Assembly: GCF_954871325.1 (NCBI RefSeq)
Contig: NC_088779.1
Location: 4,094,846 to 4,158,845 of the forward strand
Direction of reading: 5' to 3'
Origin: Gordionus sp. m RMFG-2023
Lineage: Eukaryota; Nematomorpha; Gordioida; Chordodea; Parachordodidae
Length of the DNA: 64,000 bases
In this document: positions 25,882 through 37,800 of the stretch, piece by piece
Layout: every line of letters begins with the position of its first letter
Numbering within the stretch: the stretch's first letter is position 1
Position numbers and translations under genes: made by a program
The notes under the pieces: generated by a model
What the model was told of the DNA's origin: nothing
What the model saw: the letters and a program-made list of their open reading frames with translations, nothing else
Databases searched by the model: none

Positions 25882-28764
25882 GATGTTACTTTTTCGGAAG
25901 AAAAAAAAATGATTGATGGCGTAATGTGGGAAATTGATAGGTGCAAGGGTTTCGAATTGCCTTATCAAAAGATGGAATGTGACGATGATAACAACAAGTA
26001 AAAAATAAATTAGTAATAAAATATCATTGTATCAACGCTTAAAAATCAATTTTAATCGAGGTATTTTACTCATACTTCCTCTTACCTCAGTAAGCAACAA
26101 ATTTTTTGGCCACATGATTTTTTCTCAGAGACAATGATTCATTTATAAATCAATTTATATGTTTATAATGAACTTGTAAGTCATTATAAATATCTGCGTT
26201 TCTATATGATCCTGTATTTACCTGGAATAAGGAACAATCTTGAATCCTCCACTATTTTCTAAATCTTTCTCTTTTTTAAATCCATTTAATGAGGGAGTAT
26301 TTTTATAAAATGATTTTTAAAATGAATACCAGCTAATAAGAGTATTTACTACCCTAGGCGTTGTAAAAAAAAAACCCCAATTCAGGTTTCGAAAAAGATG
26401 ATAACCCCAAAATTAATATTATGTTAAGTCCTGGAGATTTTGCTGATAAATGGCAAAGAAAAAGGTTTTTTTTATAGACATCTATTCCCAAAATCTCTAA
26501 ACTTTCATAATATTACTTTGGCTTCGGCGGTAATTTTTTAAAATCGACTCAAAAAGATGTATCCTATTAATTTTGGAAGCAATGAATAATTTCTTCTCTT
26601 TTTAAAAGGTTTAATCTCAAATTTAGGGTGGCTAGGTCTATTGTCTATATGCTAGTTTATTTTTGTTATAGATATTTTTCGAATGGCCTCCCCAATAAGT
26701 CATTTGAAAATTCAAAATTGAGAGATTCCATTTCGCGTGTAAATATTTTTCTTCCAAAGTGGATCCTTATTACAGATTAACTTGCCATTAGTGCTGTTAA
26801 ACGGCTCGTTTTGAGCCAATTTTTTAAAAAGGCTAATTCGATATTTCACCCAGAAAAATATTCCGCAAGCCTGAATATTTTGAGGAACAAACGAAATCTC
26901 CAGGCTTAGACAATATTTTTCTGGCTAAAATATTGAGTTAGCCATTCTAAAAAATCGGCTCTATACAAGCGTTTTACAACACTACTTGCCATACATAGAT
27001 TATATTACATTACATTCAGGGTCCTTAACCAGGATTTCCTGGGTGGGAGACAGGTGATCCAACTTTTTCGATTCTATCATACTCTTTGTCATCTTTTTAA
27101 CATGTTCCCGTGGGATTATTTGAAAAGGACAGTTTTTTGGAATAAATATATATATAAATAATTTAAGGATAAAATTGTTAATTAACTTAGAGCAACCAAA
27201 AAAATTGAAAAATAATTGGCAGGGGTTTTGCCCACCAATCTCTGCCTCTCTTGTAATCGCGATCCTAGTATTACATCTGATATAAACTTTCTAACTTTTA
27301 TATCTATTTAGATCAGGTTGCAGCGGAGTACCTGATAGATTCATCAGTTGTAAAGTAAGCTAAATAATATTTATATATATAATAAGAAAACGGGTACCTT
27401 CATAATTTTTTCATTTCTAGACTTTACTGGGTAGTGTATTATTGATATTAGATACTATATATATTTCATTACTGTCAGAGATCTGCTGAGGTACCATTTG
27501 TACGGTCCAACCCGGATTTATGAAAAAAATTATTTCGGTTTCTTAGGCCCGGCCTGGATTTTTTTAAAATGTATTTTATTCATTTTTTGATTTTTACAGT
27601 TAATAATGGCGATTTCAAATATTTGGTTTTAAAATATACGGTCCCACCCGTCTCGGATTAATTTAAAAAAAAATTAAAATATGGCCCGAGGCAGGTCTCT
27701 GATTACTACTAAATGATATTATTGTGAATAGCCTGGAAATATAGTGGATGTTTGTTAATTGACTATGACCATTTTCATAATACATTTGCATTTCATCTTA
27801 TATATAAGATTTTAAAATGATTTTAAGCCCATATAACTAAATATTTCACTAATAAATAAAGAACTAATACTTATTTCATCTTATTCAGATTTCTTGCATT
27901 CCTTATAATTTATCCTTTTTTATATTATTACTTTTTTACAAATTGTACATCCAAAACTATTCTATTTGAGCTAAATCCTTATATTCATCTAATGATTTTA
28001 TTCAATAATGTTACAAAACACATAGAGGCGCTCTACTGACAATGAATTCGTATCCCTTTGGGGCTGCCCGCATGAGTTATTAAACCAAACATTCTTTAAC
28101 ACTTTTTGTGTATATATGTATACATTATTTTTATAATACTTTTAGAAAGGATTTGGAGTATCCTCAGAACAAGCTAATAATCTAGAGTGTGAGGAAGAAG
28201 CTAGAAAGCACGGTAAAACGGGAACATTTCCTTATGTCAAAGGTTCAATTTCTTTTTTAAAAAAATGTCAATTCTCGAATTTAATAATAAAACTTTTATA
28301 TAGATGAAAAATCTTGCCAACTCCAATGCAAAGGATTAGATAAGGCTTTACTATATGACGAATTCGTAAAAGATGGCACCGTACTGTCCAACGACACCAT
28401 ATGTATAGATGAAACTATGTACAAGTTATCCGAGTAATAAGTTGATCATATTAGTAGCAATTATTTCTATAGTGTTATCTCGTAATTTTAAGCAAATTGT
28501 CCCCTTGGGTGTTTACAAATATAAACTATAATAAGAAACCTAACATGTGATGATATTTTTTTGAAGTTTTAGAAAGCTCAAAATTCAAAATTTTAAATTC
28601 CCATTATTAAATATCGATTAATTTAGATTTAATTTAATTTAAATATTTTCCAGTTATATATAAATATCGACTATAAAATAAAATCAATATATATATATAT
28701 TTTTAGAAAAAAATTTAATGGAGAAAGAGAATTTATACGGCAACCTAGACTCGATGATAAATAA
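25776..28764 (+). CDS. Small secreted cysteine-containing protein B (six exons)
   Basis: Paralog of gene A. Exons 25776-25818, 25883-25997, 27312-27354, 28146-28242, 28304-28433, 28707-28764 (phases 1,2,0,1,2, identical to A) give 161 aa with no frame breaks. Residues 1-14 (MIIIGILVIFASLI) are a signal peptide. Shared blocks with A: LPYQKMECDDD (KPYQKIECDDD in A), SCQLQC and VKDGTVL, then TIC and YKLS. Outside these blocks the two proteins differ strongly, so the duplication is old. The C-x-L-x-C ... DGT ... C pattern is reminiscent of the ADAMTS cysteine-rich region; a stand-alone version with no protease domain would be unusual. The AG acceptor of exon 2 follows an (AT)n run, so that boundary is the least certain. 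Function unknown. Confidence 0.8.
26789..26984. mobile_element. TAGTGTTGTTAAA-family hAT MITE (gene B intron 2)
   Basis: 196 bp, with ends TAGTGCTGTTAAACGG and CGTTTTACAACACTA. Flanked by an exact 8-bp duplication CTTGCCAT (26781-26788 and 26985-26992). The two halves are largely complementary to each other, so the element is one long palindrome. Gene A lacks it at the matching place. Confidence 0.88.
27017..27269. mobile_element. hAT-type MITE in intron 2 of gene B, shared with gene A
   Basis: 253 bp beginning CAGGGTCCTTAACCAGG. Flanks ATTACATT (27009-27016) and ATTACATC (27270-27277) match 7 of 8. It lies 42 bp before exon 3, against 43 bp in gene A, with the same left target sequence and the same length, so it is the same insertion inherited by both paralogs. 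Confidence 0.7.
27476..27701. mobile_element. GC-ended hAT-type MITE (gene B intron 3)
   Basis: 226 bp, ends CAGAGATCTGCTGAGG and GAGGCAGGTCTCTG; flanks ATTACTGT and ATTACTAC agree at 6 of 8. Same family as 39063-39337 and, by its ending GCAGGTCTCTG, the partial copy ending near 45510. Confidence 0.65.
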
Positions 28765-30084
28765 TTAAGAATGAAATACTTATATGAAAGAGAATTATTA
28801 TTACTTATATATTTAAAAAAAAATTTATTCGCGTTAAATAACCTTTAATGGATATATAGCCAAATTTGTGAAATTGTATTAAATTTTGTTTTAAAAAAAC
28901 ATTAAATAAATCTAACCCAAACTTTCATATCATATTATTATTATTATATTAATTCAATGTTGTTAAGATGTACGGAATTATCGTTGTAAATTTTGTTGTC
29001 CAATAAGGGCAGTTTGTATGTTGTGTAAACTTTTTGTTAGGGGTGGGTTAAAGAGTATGCTGTAGGTAGATTTATTACCAGAATTGGAGGTCGCTTAGAA
29101 ACTTGCAACAGGGGGTCCTTAATCAACAGAAATGATAGCCGCATTGCCAACTGGTGGTCCTAAACATTTGTAATTATATGCCATTTATAAGGTTCTGGTG
29201 AATTTGAACAATGAATGGGTTTCAATTAAAGCCTAGCCAGAATAAGCATTAAGTATTATTTGCTATCAGTCTAAACAACTAATCGAAGGGCGGTATTACT
29301 TGCATTCTAAATCTTTTTATATTTTGGTGGTTTAGACGGTAAATAAAGACAAGCTGTTGTTATCTCAAAATGTGAGGACAGAAGGAAAATCGGGGGAGGT
29401 GCTGTTTATATTGTTTTGGGTATATAAACTTGAATTAAAAGCAGATAGAGAAAGAGTTGTAATGAAGATCGCATGCCAGTGCCACCACTTGAAAGGCCTG
29501 AAGCAAGATGAATTAAAAAAAATTGTTTAATACTCTTGGAAATAGAACTATCAGTGCTTTGTTAGAAAATCATTACACCTAGAAATAGGTAACGATCTCA
29601 GAGCTTAGAAAGCAATTTTTTTGCAGAGTGTCAAACTTTAGATATATAGGTTCGGTTCGGGTTGAAGTTTCAGGGAATTATAAAGGTTTCGTGTTAAGAA
29701 ATTAAATTAAAGGCTAAGATTTGGTTAAGCTTAAAGAACCCTTAAGCGATGATAATAAATGGTTCAATGATCATAATTACTATTTTTCTATACGGTGATA
29801 ACCCATATATAGTTTATACAGCATTTAAAATAATCTTATTTTATGATAAAATACCAAATGGTATGAGAAGAACCAAACAGAGGTTTTTTTAAAATTAACT
29901 CCAATATTTTATCGCCTATTTTTATTTATATGTGATTACAAACGTATAATTAAGATATCGTCTAATTTTTCTTTGTCCAATCTTTTTTTTCCTCTGCGTG
30001 GATGGAATACTATACTAAAAAAAAGGCTCTCAGCCGGCATCTATGTTAGTTGTGATAGGCATGATGGCTACTATTACTAATAGA
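28765..30084. other. Gene-free stretch
   Basis: No exon or repeat structure recognised. About 29040-29470 is less AT-rich but interrupted by stops in all frames. Confidence 0.4.
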
Positions 30085-30261
30085 TAGTGTTGTTAAACTA
30101 CCTATCTTTAGTCAACTATAAAACAGCGTAGACATATCTTTACCCAGAAATCTTCTAATCAATCTTCAAGTTGAGACTCAACTTAGAAGCTATATTCAAT
30201 TTTTTAGTCTAAAAGCTTTACTAAGACACAATAGAGATGGTCAGGTAATTTAACAACACTA
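30085..30261. mobile_element. TAGTGTTGTTAAA-family hAT MITE, subtype with internal CAAGTTGAGACTC
   Basis: 177 bp, TAGTGTTGTTAAAC to TTTAACAACACTA, flanked by an exact 8-bp duplication CTAATAGA (30077-30084 and 30262-30269). The internal string CAAGTTGAGACTCAACTTAG recurs near 32336, marking a second, diverged copy at about 32287-32424. Confidence 0.88.
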
Positions 30262-30468
30262 CTAATAGATCGAATTCGGGTTTCTATAATTTTATCTTAC
30301 CTTCTCAGTATGCAAGAATATCAGTGTTATTTTATTAATCCTCTATACCGTTAAATTTATAATAGTACCTTTACTATTTATTACTAAATTAGGATTCTGA
30401 TTTTTGTTTTCCGTATTTAATCAATTACATCTTTGAAATTTCTTCTTTACAATTTTGTTAGTGTTGTT

Positions 30469-30760
30469 AAAAACTAGCCGAATCGGGAAGATGTTTTTTT
30501 AAAACGGTCCAATCATGATTTTAGCCAAAAAAAAAAATAGTATTAGGCGAAACCTGGAAATATTTTGCTCGTAGATTGCAAAAAGGTTTTATTTGGTCTC
30601 TATTTGCTCAAATCTCGAAATCGCACACCCGAAAATTTCAATTTGGAGGATGCATGTTTTCATTAATAGATAAATTGGTTAACAGCTTTAAAAGGCCGAG
30701 CCGAGTTATCGATAACTTTTATGGCTCGATTGTAAGGTCATTTCTTATATAACAAAACTA
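30469..30760. mobile_element. Diverged TAGTGTTGTTAAA-family MITE
   Basis: Left end TAGTGTTGTTAAAAAC, right end ATAACAAAACTA. No convincing target duplication. Internal sequence is only partly palindromic, so this is an old or composite copy. Confidence 0.5.
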
Positions 30761-31188
30761 ACTATTTTGCAATTTCAGCGATTTTTTTGGAAAAAGACAT
30801 TTTATCGTTAATCATTGGAATTAGGTAACTTGAAATAAATATCCGGAGAAAATGATCCATGTGCTCCAGGGCTTCCTGAAATTTGGATGGCGATTATGAA
30901 TAGGCGATCTTTTGATCCAATTCTTTAATAATTCGCTATCTCATTCGTATATGTAAATGTTAGGATTACAAAATTTTATTTAAAAATAAAAATATCTTAA
31001 GAATTTTCCCAAATTATTTAACATGATTTCTTTAATAAAATTAAATTTGTTAGGTATGTATGTATTATATGTGTTTGTCGTTTTTAAGTGACATGCGAAG
31101 TTTTTTGTATTCGATATTTTTGGAGTGACATGATGCCGATAAGAGACCCTCTATCATTCAGATAAAATATAAGCTTTGATAATGTTCC

Positions 31189-31814
31189 CTAAACCGAATT
31201 AATTAATTTCCCCACATTTTCATCCCAGTAATCGTTATTGACAAAGACTATGTCGTTAGCCAAGTTATCTGGGTTGGTAACGGTGTCGACAGCAAGAAAA
31301 CCTTGTTTAAGCATGAATTGTTCGAGTTCCAATTTTCCTCCGGGTACGTGGAAGAATTCGACTGTCATTATCTTTTATTTAATCGATTTGAAATAAATTA
31401 TTATATAAATTTTGTTTGCTATAAAAACAAAAATTACCAAAGGAAGGGAAAAAAATTTTCAAGTAAGATATGGGCCAGCCGAAAAGAGAATGGGGAAGAA
31501 TAAATAAAATCCAGAACTAGTTGAGGCGAATAAAATTAAAATGTACATTTCTGATAATATATCGAAAAGTTACAAATAATCTCAAATTTTAATTTATAAA
31601 AAAAATAATATATATTAATATGATTTTTAAAAAAAGTAACAAATATAAAAAAAAATTGATAACTTTATATTCTCTCTAATTGCAAGTGCAACTTCCGTCC
31701 AAAAGGACAGTTTGTGTATCACTTTCACTCTCATAAAATAAAATGCAAAAATTTGAACCTATGGAAATCTTATTCCTTATGAAAGAGGGAGGGAAGGAAG
31801 ATAAGAAAGAAATA

Positions 31815-31877
<63 letters not shown>

Positions 31878-34800
31878 GAGTATAAGTTGTACGTTAAAAA
31901 CTGTGTGTATTCTCCGCCTTTTTCTACACCACTTACATTACTTAGACAGCACTCGAATCAGTAAGCCGAGTAGAATTCGCATTCAAGGACGAATCATTAA
32001 TTTTAATCAATTAATTACAAATCCTTACTTTTATGGATATCTTGTCGAATGGTATGGTCTTCAAAACTTCTAGTTCGGCTCCTTCAACGTCCAAGGAAAA
32101 ATAATCCACCTGGATTTTATCATCTCGCACATAATTAGAAAGATTCACACTTTTAATAAAAATAAAATTAATATAGTTATAAATATATAGTTATAAAACG
32201 ATGTCAATCTAAACCGTTGATTCATTTATTAAAAGTTTCTTTTTAAATTGCATTTTAAACGAAAAAATCGCCCAGTAAATTAGTATTGTTCAGCGTGCCC
32301 ATGTTTTTAAGCAAAAATATTCCAATATCAACCTTTCAAGTTGAGACTCAACTTAGAGACTTAATTCAATTTTTTAGGGGGCTAAAAACTTGACCAAGCC
32401 ACAAATTGGAGACGGTCAAGGTTAGGTTAATGTAATTGAATATTACTTTATTTTTTGATCGTATACACTCATGATAGGTTTGAGAGTATAGGCGTGACAT
32501 ACGATAATATTATTATTTTTAAAAAAATATTAACAGCTGGTTCAATTTTAAAGGTCATTTTGGTATTAATTTGAATTTGCTTTGCCATTCTAAAACACCT
32601 ATACTATAAATCCTTCAAACATCTTGCTCCTTGAATTTACATTATTCGTTTACGAGTACAAACCATCGTTATTATATACCCGGATATAAGTGCAAATTTT
32701 ATATTGAGTTACCAAATTTTAAGGTTTCGGCAAAAGTCTTATCCAAGTGTAATGTTAAAAATATCAATCTTATATAAGCTCCACACCCCGTGTCCCTATC
32801 TTAAAATGAACACATCCCCCTCTCCCCACACACAAGTGGCACAATTATATTTTTACAAGATATAAGCTAAAAATCATCATAGCCAAAAATTCGTTTTTAG
32901 CAAAGATCTCATGATCCCATTATTTTGCGTGAAGTTTTCTTTTTCTACCTTTAAATTTATAAAAAAATTTTATAAAAAAATAAAATGTTCTTCATGCGGT
33001 TATCGATTAAATTTTTACAGTGATAAATCATTATCATCATCAGTTTTGGGAAATGTAACTAAACTTAAAGTATGGATTTAAGAAACTCTTGCTGCAATAA
33101 ACAAAGGACAGACTAAATACATTCAAAAATGAGTTACCAAATTAATAAGCTCTATGGACTTCGAAGTCAATTTTCATTTAAAAAATTTAAATCGCAAAAA
33201 ACAAAATAAAAACTAGATTTTCGGTTTTACATCCTTTTTACTATAATCATCTACCATTCATTTTCTAAGGGTGGTAAGCAAAATAAATATTTTTTTTCTC
33301 TTGGTAAACTCCTTCAATATCTCTCTCCACTTTATGTTCTTCTTACTATCTCTTTTATCCAATTTATACTTCTTCGTATTGGCTCTAACTTTATGATGGC
33401 CCCATTGAAGTTTTGGCCTTCCTCTTTTAATTTTGCCCATCACTTCCAAACTTTCAACCTTATTTCCTATGTAGTTCATAGGGCTTTCTCATTGTGTGCC
33501 CATACTACCTAAGTCTGTTTACCATTATCTTAGTCTTAATGGGCACTACCTTTAAACTTCCTAATATACTTGTACTTCGCACCTTATCCTTTCTTGTACC
33601 CTAGCAATCATCCTCAGCATTCTCATCTCCATAGTTTGTAGACTTCTCTCGTCTGATTATTTGGTTGGACATGAGTTGGCCAACCAAAGAATCAGACGAG
33701 AAATGTTTATGTTTGATACAATAAAAGTAAAAACTGACTAATAAATTAAAGGAAATTTCAAGGGATTCCCATTAGAGTAAACTGATAATGTTATATTATA
33801 ATAAATTATTAAAAGATTTTTTCCTTCTTCTTTATATACTTTTCCACAATAGCTAGAAGGGTCGAATAGAGCGAAAAACACGGTAACTTTTTGGACGTAT
33901 GCTTGTGAATCATATTCCGACTTTCATGAAATTTACTACCATAAGATTTGATTTGGCCCAAATTAAAATCTTGTACGAATTCAATCTGCGCCCAAAAAAT
34001 AAAAATTTTTTCCATTAAAAAAATATATAAAAATTATATCCGCCCCAACTAAAAAAAAAATTTACAGACACGGGCAAACTAATTTGCCAGTTAGCTATAT
34101 ATCCTCTTTTTTTTCATTCCTAGAAGAAGTAATATAATTAAAAAATATTATAAAATAATCACATGTATACTGTTGTTAAAAAAGCGAAAACCCGCTAACT
34201 CAATATTATATCCAGAAAAATATAACGTAAGTCTGAAGATTCTGCAGAAGAAACAAAGCTCTAGACTCATATTATGGAAATCTCGAGGCTTAGGCAACAT
34301 CTGTCTGGCTAAATTATTGGGTGAGCCGTTTTTAAAAAAATAGGCTCAAAACGAGCCCTTTAACAACACTAATCACATGTTTTTCCTTGGGAATGGATAA
34401 ATTGCAACTTTAAAATTTTTTTAAAAAAAAAATATAAGTGCAAAAATCAAAGCTTTTTACATATCAGATACTAGTCCGATTTTAAATTTAAGATTTTAGC
34501 CAAAATTATCATTAAGCAAGCAATTTTGTAGGTGTCCAAGCCTTTCTGCAAACTATGAATAAAATCTTAAGGTTTGCATAATTGGTTAAAATAATTGAGC
34601 TATCCATTTTTTTCGAAAAAATTGAGACATTTATAACGACACTTAATCAGAACCGAAAAAATTAAATATTAATATATAATTATTCTTGTTTAATGGGGGA
34701 ACATGCATTTGTAAATAAATCTTTTCAATTATTTATATATTTTAATTTTGGGTGTGGGTAATAAATATCTAATTGAGTTATGAAATAAAAGGAAAACAAT

Positions 34801-37800
34801 GTATTGTAACGGATCAAAAAAAATAATAACAGCGTTACAATTTTTTTTAGTATACGTTACTATTTTTTTATAGAGCAAAATGTAACGACGTTGTTTTTTG
34901 TCGAATAACATGGACACCTTGTAATCTCTAATATTGGCTTGCAAAAGAAAAATACGATTAGATTTTGAATAGGGGCCAATTGGCCACAGTTTTTATAAAA
35001 TTGGTAAAGTGAGCAAACATCTGTTTAGTTAGTTTGCAAACTAACTGAGTTTGCCTATAGGTTAGTTCGCACATTAATTTGTAGATAACATAAATTTTTA
35101 AAAAAGCATCTTCGGGCCATAAGGATAAAATAAGATGTCTTTAGATGATCATATATAAATAATTTAACTAATTGACCATTCGCGGGTTAGCTCGGGTGGG
35201 GCAAAGAATCGAGTTGACCGAAAAGGATTTTCTATGCTTTTGCAGCAATTTTTCGAAATTCAAGGGATCCGCTTCAATCAGCAGGCCGGTCCAGCCCAAC
35301 TCTTTCTCGAAAAATAGGGTGTTGGACCGAGTTTCACCGTCTAGAGCTCCGCTTTCTATGAAAAAGCCCGATTCATTATTGGCGATTTTACCTTACAAAA
35401 ATTAATAAACAGAAAAATTAAGAATGCAGTCATTGTTTCCGGTTTCCGGTATTTAAGTTATAACCGGTTCCGAGAGTTTCTGATTTTTAGTTCCGGTTTC
35501 AAACTCCGCCATATTAACCTATGGAAAAAAAAGAATGGAAAAATTTCGGCATTTAAATTTACAGGAAGCGGAAACGATTTAAAAAATTTCTAAGAATTTT
35601 CGTCAAAATTTTTTTAAAATAAAAAAATGGCTAAATCAAATATTTTAGCCTCAAAAAAGGGGCCAAAACCTTTCTGCCATCTATTGTTAAAATTTTTGAG
35701 ATTTAGATTAATATTGTTTTGACCAAAAAAATCACACTTATATTCTATACGATTCGTTTTGGGTGTTGTTTTTTTTTATTTTGGTATTTAGATTTACTTG
35801 AAAATGTTCTTGAAAAAGGGGGGGGGGAACAGCTGATAAATTTGGAACCGAATCAATTATAAAAACCGGAAAGAGAATTTTAAATAAAATATTTAGGAAC
35901 AGGAACCACCATTATTAAACAGATATTCAAGACCGTACCTCGCCTCCCCCCCCTCTCCCACCACTTTTAAAACGTTCAAAAAATTTAGAGATGGGAGAGG
36001 GTATTTGGGCGGATTTTCTTATATTATGTTCCTTATGGAGTAATAATAATGTTGTATATTAACGATATCGACACAAACAATAAGTGTATATTGCCAAAAA
36101 CAATAATTAAATGTGTATTTAAAATTTTAGATAAAGATTTGTGTTCCTAATTGAGACGTATTATAAAAAATATGATAACGAAATTATTATCCCATCATGA
36201 TACCCTAAGGGTGCCGAATTTTATTGATGTTAAATAATATTATATTTATTTTATTTTATTTTAATTTAATTTTATAATAATATAATATCTAAATTTATGA
36301 TAAAAATTTATCTGGACGAAGTAAGAAAAAAAAAAAAGGTTAAAGGAAAATTGATTTTAGAAAAAAAAATTCAATTAAGCGGGGTTTTAGCCAGCCCGCC
36401 CACGCCTGACTATCTAATTGAGCAGGCCGGCGCGCGGGCTAAAAAATTTATAACTTTTATTTGTTATATCATTTATTTACGTAAACATTTTTAAAAAAAA
36501 TATGATCCCCAAAATTTTAAACATTTTAACATATCAAAGTATCGATAATTGGAAGAAATTAATTAGGTAAAAAAAAATATATATCAAAAGTATGTTGAAT
36601 TTGATTTTCATGGATGAATATGATATCAACGTGGATGAAAATCTCGATTTTACCCATTTCCCCAAAAAATGAAAAGGAGAATTCAAATAAAAGATTATTA
36701 AATTATAAATGCAAAATGTTTGAAATAGATAGCATCCACGTCAAAATTTAAACAACAACAGATAGGAAGATGTGGCTTTTTTCAAAGGTGAGCATTAACA
36801 AAAATATTAAAATATTGTAACGAGTTTTCATATAATTCAGAAAGTTTTTAGGGCTACTGAGTTTAGTTTAAGTTTAACAATTTATAAACAGTTTTTATTT
36901 ATTGGTTTCACTTTTTATTTAAATATTTTATTTGAGTAATGGTTACTTCAAACGGATATCCTAATTTGATAGAAACTTACGAGAAAATTTTTTTTTTATC
37001 AAAGATATATCAAGATTAGATAGATAAATATGGCAAGATAAATATTAGCAATTCCAGCAAACGGTGCTTCTTCTTGAACGAGGAAAATATCATCGCTGTA
37101 AGATTTTTTAGTATCAACAAATATTAATTTTTATATTATTACATAAATATTTTTAACAGATCAAATATTAATTTTTTATATTGTTACATATTTTTATCAG
37201 ATCAAATAAAATAAAATAAAATTTCTCATCCTTAAATTTAAATTGAATATATATATTTTTTAAATTAATATAGCAATTTCCGTGGTGTAGCTATTGAAAC
37301 TGAAATTAATTTTTATATTAGATGCTTAAAACAAATTGAAAAAAAAAAAATTCGCTTATTTAAATTTTATATGCTCGGAATGTGTTAAAAAAAAAATTTT
37401 TTTATAAATAGTGGTTGGGGGGGGGGGGTAAAAATTTTGGGCTAAAGGGCAGGAGGGTGGGTATATTTATTTAAAACCTATGGGTGAATTTGGCGGGAGG
37501 GGTGGGCTAAAAACCAGCTAATTGCCATAAGTCTAGCTAGACCTCGCTAGCAATTATTAAAAATTACCACTCACTTTACGATTAATTAAATAATTTTCCC
37601 AAATTTATTCCAATAAGTATATGATGATAATTTCGAATCGAATAATTTAATATTACATCTTAGGTTTTTAACCAGAGTTGGCAAGTCGGTCAATTGACCG
37701 GTCCAATTAACTCAGTTGACCGGTCAATTGACAGAAGAAGTAATTGACCTGGTCAAATACGGTCAAAAAAATTATTTGTTTTTTTTCTTTTTTTCTTTCT

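Noticed and set aside
31743-31964. Lys/Glu-rich open frame
   Set aside because: Made by the GAAA microsatellite in FkbM intron 5, on the opposite strand to the gene.
36609-36672. Short frame starting MDEYDINVDENLDF in FkbM intron 2
   Set aside because: On the opposite strand to the gene, only about 20 codons, no splice-linked partner.
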